Shown: positions 25,526-34,628 of the stretch, piece after piece | How positions within the stretch are numbered: position 1 is the first letter of the stretch | Layout of the letters: each line of letters starts with the position of its first letter | NCBI GenBank assembly: GCA_910587075.1 | Contig: CAJUKE010000005.1 | Span: 62,001-126,000 of the forward strand | Direction: 5' to 3' | Source of the DNA: an uncultured Muribaculaceae bacterium | GTDB lineage: Bacteria; Bacteroidota; Bacteroidia; Bacteroidales; Muribaculaceae | Length of the DNA: 64,000 nucleotides | The notes under the pieces: generated by a model | What the model was told of the DNA's origin: nothing | The model's database searches: none | Seen by the model: only the letters and a program-made list of their open reading frames with translations | Translations under genes and position numbers: made by a program

Positions 25526-27745
25526 TTATTTGACTACCTTGCGGGTAGCGGCGCCTCGGCGCTCAACGTACACGCCGGGGGCGGCGGTAGCGGGGTCAAC
25601 TTTCACACCCTGGAGGTTGTAAAGCTCCACAGCGCCCTCGAAGCGGTCGGCGTCGACAACCTCGATGCCGGTAAGGATCGGGTCGGCGGCCACGGTGATC
25701 GGGTCCATCGCGAACTCGTGCTGGGTAACGCGGTTTACGGCCTTGAGCGAGAGAATCTCGGTGTGGCCCGGTTCGGGAACGGCGTAGGTGTATTCGTTGG
25801 TATCGTTCTTCACCCATTCATCCCCGGCAGCGGCGCGCGATTCGGGAGCCGCGGTCTGATGGTCTTTGTGGGTGCAAGTGGTTTCGTCGTGCTTGATCTT
25901 ATAATAGAGGTCATAGTTTTCCGGCACATTGTAGCGGATTTTGTGGCCCCACAGGTACTTGTCGCCATCGGCAGGCACCTTCTCCAGGTCCTCGGGATGA
26001 ACGTTGATCGGGAACTCAACCTTGCCGACAGTATGCTCGATGGCCTTGAAGGGGAGGTAAAGACCCTTGCCTTCGGCATTCAGTTCAGAAGCGTCGCAGG
26101 GGTAAACCGAGATATTGCGAATCAGAAGAGCGGCGTTGTCAAGCTTGCCGAAAGAGGTTTTAAGCGTGATGGGGTCAGTACCGATCATACCGGGAGTGGT
26201 AAACTCGTAGGCCACCCATTGAGTAGGAGTCCATTCGCCATTCTCATCGAGGAAGTAATCGCTGGTAAGGACGCTTCCCGTCTCAGTATTGGTGGTCACA
26301 GTATGCTGATTCATAGTACGGGGCACCACGGAAAAGGTACCATTCGCATTCGGAGCGTAAATATTCAGTTCGAGTCTTAACCGATAATTATTCACAGCAG
26401 CGTCAGCAACGGCCGGGAAGAATGTCATCACGTTGGGAGTCACGGCGGTACCGCTCTTAGGAAGTTCGTACCCAATCATCTCCGCAAGCACATCGCCAAG
26501 AGTTGACTTGTTATTGTTGATAACAAACACGGGGCCGCAAGAACCGCCAAGATCGACTTTCGATACACCTTCCGCAATTATAGCAGCACGATTCTCGGCA
26601 ATAGCGGCCGTCTGGTCAGCAGCGTCAACACCATAACCCATAGCTATGGCACCATTGAGCCATTCATTCTCTCCTTTGGCATCTTTATAAGTAGTACCTT
26701 CGCACTGCCAAGGTCTTACAGCGTCGAAGAATGCGGGGATGTCGCCTTCGCGGCTGTTGAACCAGAACTCGCTGTAGAAGTCAGCCGGAACCATATCGGT
26801 ATCAGCCATTTCGAGCTGCTGGAACGGAGTAAGGGGTTTTACTACCTCGTTCGGTTTTACAACAAGGGTCTCGAAGTTGCCGAGAAGAGATTCAGCGGTA
26901 ACCACAGGCACTTCTTCGCCAGCCTCAAACGGAGCGTAGAACTTGATGGAACGAACAAGGACAGCGAGATCCTGTTTTCCGGCATCAAGAATCTTGAACT
27001 TTACATGGGGATGATTGGCGGGGGTGCCTTCCGAAATTGGGAAGTCGTATACCATCCATTTGTTGGCATCCCACTTGCCTTCGTCATTTCTGAAATGCGA
27101 AGCCTTGATGGCATAGTCAGCATTGCAGTTCCACACGCCGGAGCTTATAGGCGTGCTGGAAGCGTCAATCGCATTGGCGGCATCCTTCTCAGCGTAGATA
27201 TGGATGGTGGGGGTGTCGTCGTCCTCGGCATGGTATACGTTCAACTCGATGCGGCAACGCAGTTTGGCGCTGTTGGCATAAACTTCGGGAGCGGGGAGGA
27301 AGTATAGATTGTACATATTGCCTCCCGTACCATTGCCGAGTGTGCCCGACTGAAGCTCGTAGTCAAAGCCCAGTTCCTGAAGTTTGGTCTGAAGAGTCGA
27401 CTGGCTGAAGTTGAAAACCCATACCTTGCCGCAGTCCCCCTGGAGGTCAACGAGCTGGAATGACTTATTGAGGGTCTCAAGGTTTGCGCCCGTCGTTGAC
27501 TGAGAGCCATTAACAGCAAGACGACCGTTAGAGAAGTCCGAGCTTTTGTTGTTGGTATAATAATTGCCGTTAGGGCCTCCAAGATTATAAGTTCCCGCAC
27601 CTTCACCATAAGATGCTTCGAGGGCGGTTTCGGCGTTGTTGAAGTCCCAGTAGGGGGTAAGATTTTCGCAATCCTTGGCTTCCTTGGCGGCAAAAGCCGT
27701 CAGGGAGCCGAGAAATGCCGTCAGAAGAAAAAGATACTTTTTCAT
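25526..27745 (-). CDS. Secreted protein with two copies of an unrecognised module
   Basis: 739 residues with a signal peptide (cleavage after LTAFA) and a sorting-type C-terminal domain (LYNLQGVKV ... TRKVVK). Two copies of one module are visible, about 73-273 and 364-549. Each has an NG-start, then CGxVxVxN (CGKVWVFN at 105, CGPVFVIN at 403), then LRxxxELNxY (LRCRIELNVY at 162, LRLELNIY at 456), then WxxxxWxxY (WDANKWMVY at 225, WTPTQWVAY at 505). The neighbour at 28116 carries a third copy. I know no named family with this set. The beta-rich pattern suggests a jelly-roll type binding domain; glycan binding is inferred only from the PUL context. A further 120-residue region (about 570-690) is unassigned. 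Confidence 0.78.
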   Translation of the reverse strand: MKKYLFLLTAFLGSLTAFAAKEAKDCENLTPYWDFNNAETALEASYGEGAGTYNLGGPNGNYYTNNKSSDFSNGRLAVNGSQSTTGANLETLNKSFQLVDLQGDCGKVWVFNFSQSTLQTKLQELGFDYELQSGTLGNGTGGNMYNLYFLPAPEVYANSAKLRCRIELNVYHAEDDDTPTIHIYAEKDAANAIDASSTPISSGVWNCNADYAIKASHFRNDEGKWDANKWMVYDFPISEGTPANHPHVKFKILDAGKQDLAVLVRSIKFYAPFEAGEEVPVVTAESLLGNFETLVVKPNEVVKPLTPFQQLEMADTDMVPADFYSEFWFNSREGDIPAFFDAVRPWQCEGTTYKDAKGENEWLNGAIAMGYGVDAADQTAAIAENRAAIIAEGVSKVDLGGSCGPVFVINNNKSTLGDVLAEMIGYELPKSGTAVTPNVMTFFPAVADAAVNNYRLRLELNIYAPNANGTFSVVPRTMNQHTVTTNTETGSVLTSDYFLDENGEWTPTQWVAYEFTTPGMIGTDPITLKTSFGKLDNAALLIRNISVYPCDASELNAEGKGLYLPFKAIEHTVGKVEFPINVHPEDLEKVPADGDKYLWGHKIRYNVPENYDLYYKIKHDETTCTHKDHQTAAPESRAAAGDEWVKNDTNEYTYAVPEPGHTEILSLKAVNRVTQHEFAMDPITVAADPILTGIEVVDADRFEGAVELYNLQGVKVDPATAAPGVYVERRGAATRKVVK

Positions 27746-28115
27746 TTGGTCAGCAGTTTGGTTAGATTGGTAAGAAGATAGGTACGTTTGTTAGAATGAA
27801 TTTGTAGAGTTGAAGGTAGACTGGTTAATCGAGGGAGCCGACTTGCGGCGATAATTGAATTTCGGTAGGCATGACAGTCCCGGCCCGGAGGCCGCTAATG
27901 GGACGGAAATTGATGAGGTTGGAGTCCATCGCGTCGGGAAAAGCTGTCGTGGCGTACCTTCATCGCCGTTTTAGCTCGTCGGGAGGCGGAGTGCCCGCAC
28001 GAACGCGTCGCGCCGGCTGGGGGGAGAAAGAGGGAGGAGCTGTGACCGGGGCCCTGGCTCCCCCGGCAGTGCCGGGGGAGCCGCCCTCGATCAGGGGATA
28101 TAAAACTATTGGAAC
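27746..28115. other. Intergenic region, 370 bases
   Basis: Gap between the two minus-strand module genes. It holds a strong hairpin (28056-28082, listed separately). No exact TAnnTTTG element was seen on the minus strand. An open frame on the plus strand from 27871 extends antisense into the 28116 gene and lacks family features, so it is not called. Confidence 0.6.
28056..28082 (-). terminator. Terminator hairpin after the 28116 gene
   Basis: Perfect 12-base-pair stem GGCTCCCCCGGC (28056-28067) with GCCGGGGGAGCC (28071-28082) and a three-base loop AGT, 33 bases after the stop. There is no T tract. Confidence 0.65.
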
Positions 28116-29297
28116 TTATTTCACAACTTTGGTAACCTTGTTGCCCTGGCGGCAGATGAAGACGCCGTTGGCGGGGTTGTTGACGCGCACGCCCTGGAGG
28201 TTGAAGTATTCGGCGGGAGCGTCGGTGTCGGCCACGGTGACGTTTTCAACACCTGCGGAAGCGCCGAGGTCGTACCAGTTCCACGCGATGCGGTGGCCGG
28301 GAGCGGGAATCCCTTCGTCCTTGACTTCTGAAATCTTAAGGTTGCGGAATATAATGGCGCCGCCCGAGTTGAGGAAGTTGGCGTTGATTTCCATCTTTAC
28401 CTTGGGAGCGTAGCCCCAGGCCTCATCCACATCCTCACCGTTAAGGCAGAAGTCGTTCTCGTTGTACATCCAGCGGTTGGGGTTCCAGTGGGGGGCAGAG
28501 GTTTCGTCCTCACCGGCCGCTTCATCGAACCATACGCCGGTGTCCTTGCAGTCATCATCGAAGAACTCGCTACCTGCGACAGCTTTGTCGGCCCAGGAAA
28601 ACACGAAATCCTTCATCTGAACAGCCGAACCATTCGAGCCGTTCGTTCCCGCGGGGCGAACGTTGTTGGCATCATCCATAATATAGTAGTTGCCAATGCC
28701 GACGAGGTCGGTGGTGGGCACGTTGTGATAGAGCATCACTTCGAGGGAGAGGCGGAGATTATTGTTCTCGATACCTTTCGCGAAAGACTTGAGAAGAGTG
28801 GGGTTGGGAATCCAAAAGAGCTGGAGACCCTCTTTGATGGCGGGGAGCTCGCCGAGTTCGGCCTCGACGCCGTATTTGTTGAGTTCTTCGCCGAGCTTCG
28901 AACCCTGGCCGTTAAGAACGAACACATTGCCGCACTCAGCGCCGAAGTTCACCATTTTGAAACCGGCGGCGATGTCCTTGTCGGCTTCCTCCTGGCGACA
29001 ACCGTGAGGGCCAGCTACTATAATCACACCGTTTTCGTAAGCTTCGTTACCTTTGAGGAACCAGTCGCGCACGAGGTAGGGATCGGTATTGTAAACGCCC
29101 GCCTGCTTTGTGGGATGCTTGATAAGCTTGGGGATGGAAGTCGCGGTAGCGCTCTTGAAATTATCAGGAGCCAGCTCACCCTCGGCATCGACAGCCTGGG
29201 GATAGACTTCGTTGATTTTGGGGTTTGAGTGCTCGTAGGCGCTTGCGGCGAAAACCGACACTGCCACGGCGGCTGCACTGAGTAAAATCTTTTTCAT
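28116..29297 (-). CDS. Secreted protein with one copy of the unrecognised module
   Basis: 393 residues; signal peptide cleaved near ASA (residue 20); sorting-type C-terminal domain YFNLQGVRV ... VTKVVK (about 364-393). The single module spans about 89-323 and repeats the four landmarks of the 25526 protein: NGVIIVAG at 89, CGNVFVLN at 122, LRLSLEVMLY at 181 and WNPNRWMY at 271. Between the last two there is a long acidic loop (about 240-270). It is the first minus-strand gene of the locus, facing the sialidase across a 464-base divergent region. Function unknown; a surface protein binding the same glycan as the PUL is an inference. Confidence 0.76.
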   Translation of the reverse strand: MKKILLSAAAVAVSVFAASAYEHSNPKINEVYPQAVDAEGELAPDNFKSATATSIPKLIKHPTKQAGVYNTDPYLVRDWFLKGNEAYENGVIIVAGPHGCRQEEADKDIAAGFKMVNFGAECGNVFVLNGQGSKLGEELNKYGVEAELGELPAIKEGLQLFWIPNPTLLKSFAKGIENNNLRLSLEVMLYHNVPTTDLVGIGNYYIMDDANNVRPAGTNGSNGSAVQMKDFVFSWADKAVAGSEFFDDDCKDTGVWFDEAAGEDETSAPHWNPNRWMYNENDFCLNGEDVDEAWGYAPKVKMEINANFLNSGGAIIFRNLKISEVKDEGIPAPGHRIAWNWYDLGASAGVENVTVADTDAPAEYFNLQGVRVNNPANGVFICRQGNKVTKVVK

Positions 29298-29761
29298 GCT
29301 TGCAGGTTTAGAAAAAGGCTGTTTTTAGTGTTTTGGGGTTTAAGGTTAATTCGAGTCATTGTTTCCCCGGGTCGCGTCCTGGAGGCGTTCGCCGGATTAT
29401 CAGTGAGAATTACTTCACATTATTATATAGGGTGTTTACCGAGGCGGGGTGAAGCGGGGTGGAAAAAATGCCGTAGCCGCAGCCGCCGGATAATAATCAC
29501 GCGGCAAAGATAGAGGAACGCGCAATTTTTTCACGCCCCAAAATATCTTAAAAATTTCAGAAAAAGTACAAAATCGAACACAATAGACAACAAAAGCCGT
29601 TTTTCGTTCAAAATATGCACGTCGTTATTTCGTCCAAAACGTCCCTATTTCATCTTTTTTGACTATATTTGCACCATATTATTAAAGACACCGAATCAAA
29701 CGCCGCGCAGGCGGCTTAAACGACAGCGATACCTTAAAACACCAACCCACAAACCTGTGCA
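29298..29761. other. Divergent intergenic region of the PUL, 464 bases
   Basis: AT-rich control region between the minus-strand PUL genes and the plus-strand sialidase. TATATTTG at 29664-29671 (plus) matches the -7 consensus, 90 bases before the sialidase ATG, though no TTTG stands 19-20 bases upstream. TATCTTTG on the minus strand (29505-29512) could serve the 28116 gene with a leader of about 200 bases. The regulator encoded at 31039 would be expected to bind here. No gene is seen. Confidence 0.55.
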
Positions 29762-30964
29762 ATGAACCAAAATCGAAACACAATCGGACATCTTTTCACG
29801 CGGCTCGCCTTAGCCGCGGCAATCTTTGTCGGCGGCGCCGCCCCCGCGGCCGCCGAAGCCCCCGCCAACGGCAACCCCTACGTCCGCTCCGCCTCGGGCG
29901 AGGATGGCGCCGTGATCAGCCGCACCGTGCTGTTCAGCCCCGGCGACGAGGGCTCGAAATTTTACCGCATCCCTGCCATCGAGGTACTCCCCTCGGGGAG
30001 AATCGTGGCCGTGGCCGACAAACGCATCGACTCGAACCGCGACCTCCCCGGGCGCATCGACGTGGTGGCCCGCTACTCCGACGACAACGGCGCAACCTGG
30101 TCGCCCCAGATTCCCGTCATGACCAACGACGAGGGGGGAGGCTACGGCGACCCCTGCATAATATATGACCGGAAGGAGAAAGCCCTCGTTGTCGTGGCCA
30201 CCCACGGCCGCGGCCTATGGGACGAAGGGGGGCACCCCTCCCCCGCCCGCATCGTGGTGAGCCGCAGCACCGACGGTGGCCAGACCTGGAGCGCGCCCTC
30301 CGACGTAACCGACGGCTTCTACGGCAAACCGGGCAGCAACGCCCCGATCGAGGGGCTGACTGCCTTTGCCACCTCGGGACGCGGCCTGCAGACCAAGGAT
30401 GGCCGGCTGATGTTCGGCCTGATTTCCCGCCGGGGCAACAAGAAATGGGAACCCCTTGACGTATACTGCGTTTACTCCGACGACGGCGGACGCACCTGGA
30501 CAACCTCCGGACAGCCCGTCGACACCGACGGCGACGAGACGAAATTCGTGCAGCTCCCCGACGGCCGCGTGATGGCCTCGGTGCGCACCCGGCAGAAAAC
30601 CCAGGGACGCAAGTTCAGCTACTCCTCCGACGGCGGACGCACCTGGACCGCCGCCGAGCGCTCCGCGACCCTGATCGACCCCGCGTGCAACGGCGAGGTA
30701 ATCAACTGGAACGCCACTTCGGGCAAGAAGCTGCTGCTCCACTCGCTCCCCGCTCCCGAGGACCGGCGCGACGTGGCCTTATGGACCAGCGCCGACAACG
30801 GCGCGACCTGGCAGCGGCTGCGCCAGACCAGCTACGGACCCGCCTGCTACTCCTCTATGGCCATCCTCCCCGACGGCACCCTCGCGATGCTCACCGAGGA
30901 AGCTTGCAACACCGGCGGGCTGCGCATAGTGTTCCAGCGCCTCCGCCTCAAAGAACCCCGCTAA
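29762..30964 (+). CDS. GH33 sialidase, secreted
   Basis: Releases terminal sialic acids from glycoconjugates, exposing galactose to the other PUL enzymes. 400 residues with a signal peptide (cleavage near AAA31). The arginine motif YRIP is at 68-71 and five Asp boxes of the form SxDxGxTW start at 106, 169, 239, 288 and 343, one for most blades of the six-bladed propeller. The nucleophilic Tyr is probably Y363 in ACYSSMA. Length matches a catalytic domain without an added lectin domain. It is divergent from the rest of the PUL and followed by the regulator. No sialic acid catabolism genes are in this window, so the cell may only uncover underlying sugars or use genes elsewhere. Confidence 0.95.
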   Translation: MNQNRNTIGHLFTRLALAAAIFVGGAAPAAAEAPANGNPYVRSASGEDGAVISRTVLFSPGDEGSKFYRIPAIEVLPSGRIVAVADKRIDSNRDLPGRIDVVARYSDDNGATWSPQIPVMTNDEGGGYGDPCIIYDRKEKALVVVATHGRGLWDEGGHPSPARIVVSRSTDGGQTWSAPSDVTDGFYGKPGSNAPIEGLTAFATSGRGLQTKDGRLMFGLISRRGNKKWEPLDVYCVYSDDGGRTWTTSGQPVDTDGDETKFVQLPDGRVMASVRTRQKTQGRKFSYSSDGGRTWTAAERSATLIDPACNGEVINWNATSGKKLLLHSLPAPEDRRDVALWTSADNGATWQRLRQTSYGPACYSSMAILPDGTLAMLTEEACNTGGLRIVFQRLRLKEPR

Positions 30965-30977
30965 CCCCCTACCCCGC

Positions 30978-31000
30978 CCCCGCGCCCGAGAGGCGCGGGG
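30978..31000 (+). terminator. Hairpin after the sialidase
   Basis: Perfect nine-base-pair stem CCCCGCGCC (30978-30986) with GGCGCGGGG (30992-31000), five-base loop. The first T run (TTTTT) comes only 20 bases later, at 31021. It separates the sialidase from the regulator gene. Confidence 0.55.
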
Positions 31001-31038
31001 AGCGGCACAGCGACAGCCCGTTTTTACAGGATTGACCT

Positions 31039-34000
31039 ATGATCTCCATTCAGTTGTTACCCAACAAGATATTCCGCCACGCGCGAACCGCGCTCGGCGC
31101 GCTGCTCTGCGCTCTGACAGCGATGTTAGCCCCCACTCGCGCGGCGGCCGACGAGTACCGGATGACGAGCCTGAGCATCAACGAAGGACTCAGCCAGAAC
31201 TTCGCCGGAACCCTCCTGCGCGACACCCGCGGCTACCTGTGGATCGGGACCAAATTCGGCCTCAACCGCTACGACTACAGCCGCATAACATCGTATTACG
31301 CGTCGGAAAGCGGTGGTTATCTCCCCTCGGACTACATACGGCACCTGTTCGAGACCCCCTACGGCGATGTGTGGGCGCTCTGCGAGTCGGGCACGGCGGT
31401 CTACGACCCGGTGACCAACAGCTTCACCGAAATCCGCTACGAGAGCGACAAACCGCTGAACCTGCGCTCGGCGCTCAACGAGGGGCGCTCGGTGCTCTTA
31501 GGGGGCCGCGGGCAGCTGTTCCGCTACGACTGCGCCACGCAAAAGCTTTCGCGCATCAACACCACCGGGGGCTCCGACCGCTATTACACCAAGATAGCGC
31601 CCATCGACTCAGACAACCTCATGCTGGCGACCCGCTGGGACGGCGTATGGAACTATAAGCGCTCAACCGGGGAGATAACGCGCTACCCCGGCATAGAAGG
31701 GATGGAAATATCGGCCGCCCACATCGACCGCCTCGGGCGCATATGGATCGCCGTTTACAACCAGGGGCTCACCTGCTACGACCAGTCGGGCAAGAAACTC
31801 GCCACCATCGACAAGTCGAACTCCAACCTCGGGTGCGACATGGTGCTGGCAATAATCGCCGGGGTAGCACCCGACGAACTGTGGCTGGCCACCGACGGGG
31901 CCGGAGTGCGTTCGCTGCGCACCGAAACCCGCGAAATTGAATGGATCACCCCCCAGGGGGGACTCTCGGTGACCTCGCTCTACAAGGACAGCTACGGCAA
32001 CCTGTATTCCGGCACCGTCGACGAAGGGGTGCAGCTCTTCAACAAGATCGCAATGCACACCCAGCGCCATTTCCCCGGCGACCGCGACCGGCGCCTCAGC
32101 CCGACCTGCTTCCTCGACGACCCCGACTTCCCGGAGCGCCTATATATGGCCACCAACGGCGAAGGGCTCTGGTACATCGACCGAAACACCCACCAGTTCC
32201 ACCTCGCCGAGCCCACCAAGGGGATGAAAGTGACCCGCATCGAGCTTTACGACAAGAACAGCTACATAATGAGCGTGTTCGGCGACGACGTATACCTCGT
32301 TGACAAGAAGACGTTCAGCCTCTCCCCCGCCCCGAAGGGGTTCCGCGACGCCGCCGCCGCCGGCAATAAGCGCGGCACCGGCACCGACGTGCGCCGATTG
32401 ACCGACACCAAGTTCGCAGCCATCAACACCGAACTCTTCATCGTCGACACCGAGAAAGGAACCACGAAATACATCGACCTACCCGGGCGCCCCTCGAAGC
32501 GCCCATTCATGCGCCCATTCTACCGCGACTCCAACGTGCTGATGATGTTCGCCACCGACTGCGTGGTGCGCTACGACTTCAACACCGGCGAGGACAAGGT
32601 GATAGCCACCTTCCCCGACAATATGAAGGTGATCACCGCGCAGTTCGACGGCGCGCACACGCTCTACGTCGGCTGCAACGGCGGGGTGCGCCGCATCGAC
32701 CTCCGCAAGGGCACCTCCGAGCCCCTGCCCGGCTACTCGACCGACAAGCGACACCTCAACGTGACGAGCATCCTCCTCGACGGTAACCAGCTATGGGTGG
32801 GCTGCTCCAACTCCCTGTTTGTCACCGACCTGCTCAAGAACTGCACCACCGAGTTCAACGCCCTCGACGGCGTGGAGCCCAACGAGTTTCTCGAACGCGC
32901 CATATACGCCGGACCCGCCAGCATAGTCATGGGGGGCTCCAAGGGTCTGCTCAACGTTGACCGCCAGGCGTTCCGCGAGCTTATGAACTACGAGAGCACG
33001 ATCTCGTTCGCCCTGAGCGACGTGGAGGTCGACGGCCGGAGCCTGATGGCCCACGCTTCGAGCGACGGCGTGGTCGACATACCCCGGCGCTACGGCACCC
33101 TCGAACTCCGCTTCATCGACTCGGAGCGCAACCCCCTGCGCCACAAGCGCTACCGCTTCTTCATCAACGACGGGTCGAAAACCTCCATGATCGAGACCGA
33201 GAGCCACGAGCTGGTGCTCCCGATGCTCGCCAACGGCAAGGACTACGACATTTCGGTGGCCTCGACACTGATCGACGGCGCGTGGTCGCCGCAAGCCCAT
33301 ATCGCGTCGCTCCGCGTGGCCGGCCCGGCGTGGCGGTCGTGGTGGGCGCTGCTGCTCTACGCGTTCGCCGCCTCGGGCATAGCCGCGATGTACCTCTACC
33401 ACCGCCGCAACGTCAACCGCGAGCAGTTCCAGCTCGCCCGCCAGGCCCAGATCGAGAAGGAGCGCGACTTCATGCAAAGCATCAACAACGAGCTCCGCAC
33501 CCCCCTGACACTGATCTACGCGCCACTGAAGCTGATGCTCACCCGCATCGAGGAGTCGGACCCCGACGCGCCCGAACTCAAGGAACTTAACGACATATAC
33601 CGCAATACCAAGCGTATGCGCGACGTGATGGACATCACCTTCCAGCAATGGCGCGCGCAGAGCGAGGCCTTTGTGTCGAACATCGCGCCCCAGGCTTCGG
33701 TGGCCGACAGCACCGACGCCGGAGAGCCCACCCCGCACCGCGACGGCTCGCAGACCGATATGTCGTCGATGACGGTGATGATAGCCGACTCCGACCAGGA
33801 GATGTGCGCTTTCCTACGCCAGCAGCTCACCCCGCTGTTCAGCAAGGTTGCGGTCTACACCTCAGGCTCCGAGGCCGCCGAGGCGCTGAAGAGCGGACGT
33901 GTGGTGCCCGACCTGATTATCACGAGCGACCTCGCCCTGGCCAGCGGCGTAAAGAGCTCCGACAAAACCGGCCATATCCCCGTGATATTCCTCTCGTCGG

Positions 34001-34527
34001 TGCTCGGCCAACAGGACAAACAGGAGGTTTACCGCCGAAGCATCGACTCGTACATCTCCAAGCCGTTTGATATGGCGGTGCTCCTGAGCCGCTGCGGCAA
34101 CCTACTCCACAGCCGCCAGGTGATGCGCGACCGCTACAAGAGCCAGCAGCCGGCCATCATCGACGGCGAGCGGGTGCGCGACAACGCCTCCGAGGAGTTT
34201 ATGATGAAGGTCAACCAGATAATCGAGCGGGAGCTCCCCAACGCCGATTTCTCGGTTGAGACCCTCGCCCAGGAGATGCTTATGTCGCGGTCGAGCCTCT
34301 ACGCCCGCTTCCGCGAAGTGTCGGGCGGGCAGTCGGTAGGGCAATACGTCGCCGACTACCGCATGACCCGCGCCAAAGAGCTCCTGTCGGGCACCCGCCT
34401 GCCTCTCAGCGAGATAGCCATAATGCTCGGCTACAGCTCGCAACGCTATTTCTCCTCGGCCTTCAAACAGCGCACAGGTATGACCCCGAGCGCCTACCGC
34501 TCGGCCAACTCCGGGGCCGGAGCCTGA
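31039..34527 (+). CDS. Degenerate hybrid two-component-type regulator (no ATPase domain)
   Basis: Membrane-spanning PUL regulator, 1162 residues. Order: N-terminal leader, two-component propeller repeats (about 35-690, e.g. DTRGYLWIGTKFGLNRYD), Y_Y_Y-like domain (about 690-760), one membrane helix (about 768-788), a HisKA-like helix pair (about 803-865), receiver-like domain (911-1030), and AraC-type HTH (about 1055-1155) ending with YFSSAFKQRTGMTPSAYR. Canonical proteins are about 1330-1400 residues. Here there is no HATPase_c domain: only about 45 residues separate the HisKA-like part from the receiver. The phospho-acceptor box reads INNELRTPLTLI, with N817 where His is expected. The receiver has IADSDQE and IITSDLAL, with Ser963 at the usual Asp site; K1008 is kept. 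DNA binding looks intact. It probably signals without phosphotransfer (inference). Confidence 0.92.
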   Translation: MISIQLLPNKIFRHARTALGALLCALTAMLAPTRAAADEYRMTSLSINEGLSQNFAGTLLRDTRGYLWIGTKFGLNRYDYSRITSYYASESGGYLPSDYIRHLFETPYGDVWALCESGTAVYDPVTNSFTEIRYESDKPLNLRSALNEGRSVLLGGRGQLFRYDCATQKLSRINTTGGSDRYYTKIAPIDSDNLMLATRWDGVWNYKRSTGEITRYPGIEGMEISAAHIDRLGRIWIAVYNQGLTCYDQSGKKLATIDKSNSNLGCDMVLAIIAGVAPDELWLATDGAGVRSLRTETREIEWITPQGGLSVTSLYKDSYGNLYSGTVDEGVQLFNKIAMHTQRHFPGDRDRRLSPTCFLDDPDFPERLYMATNGEGLWYIDRNTHQFHLAEPTKGMKVTRIELYDKNSYIMSVFGDDVYLVDKKTFSLSPAPKGFRDAAAAGNKRGTGTDVRRLTDTKFAAINTELFIVDTEKGTTKYIDLPGRPSKRPFMRPFYRDSNVLMMFATDCVVRYDFNTGEDKVIATFPDNMKVITAQFDGAHTLYVGCNGGVRRIDLRKGTSEPLPGYSTDKRHLNVTSILLDGNQLWVGCSNSLFVTDLLKNCTTEFNALDGVEPNEFLERAIYAGPASIVMGGSKGLLNVDRQAFRELMNYESTISFALSDVEVDGRSLMAHASSDGVVDIPRRYGTLELRFIDSERNPLRHKRYRFFINDGSKTSMIETESHELVLPMLANGKDYDISVASTLIDGAWSPQAHIASLRVAGPAWRSWWALLLYAFAASGIAAMYLYHRRNVNREQFQLARQAQIEKERDFMQSINNELRTPLTLIYAPLKLMLTRIEESDPDAPELKELNDIYRNTKRMRDVMDITFQQWRAQSEAFVSNIAPQASVADSTDAGEPTPHRDGSQTDMSSMTVMIADSDQEMCAFLRQQLTPLFSKVAVYTSGSEAAEALKSGRVVPDLIITSDLALASGVKSSDKTGHIPVIFLSSVLGQQDKQEVYRRSIDSYISKPFDMAVLLSRCGNLLHSRQVMRDRYKSQQPAIIDGERVRDNASEEFMMKVNQIIERELPNADFSVETLAQEMLMSRSSLYARFREVSGGQSVGQYVADYRMTRAKELLSGTRLPLSEIAIMLGYSSQRYFSSAFKQRTGMTPSAYRSANSGAGA

Positions 34528-34544
34528 CCGCCAACCTCCCGCAA

Positions 34545-34596
34545 AACCAAGGCCGGAGACCACGCGAACTTACGCGAATGGTCTCCGGCCTTGGTT
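34545..34596. terminator. Strong bidirectional terminator
   Basis: Perfect 17-base-pair stem: AACCAAGGCCGGAGACC (34545-34561) with its complement at 34580-34596, 18-base loop, followed on the plus strand by ATTTTGAAA. It lies between the convergent regulator and nucleosidase genes. Confidence 0.85.
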
Positions 34597-34628
34597 ATTT
34601 TGAAACACCCTCTTAATCGGGGAAGTCG

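Noticed and set aside
27871..28413. Open frame of 180 codons partly in the 27746-28115 gap
   Set aside because: Overlaps the 28116 gene in antisense, low-complexity Arg/Pro/Gly sequence, no promoter or leader.
29505..29512. Firm promoter call for the 28116 gene
   Set aside because: The minus-strand -7 box is exact but there is no TTTG at the right distance and the leader would be about 200 bases, so it is only mentioned in the intergenic entry.
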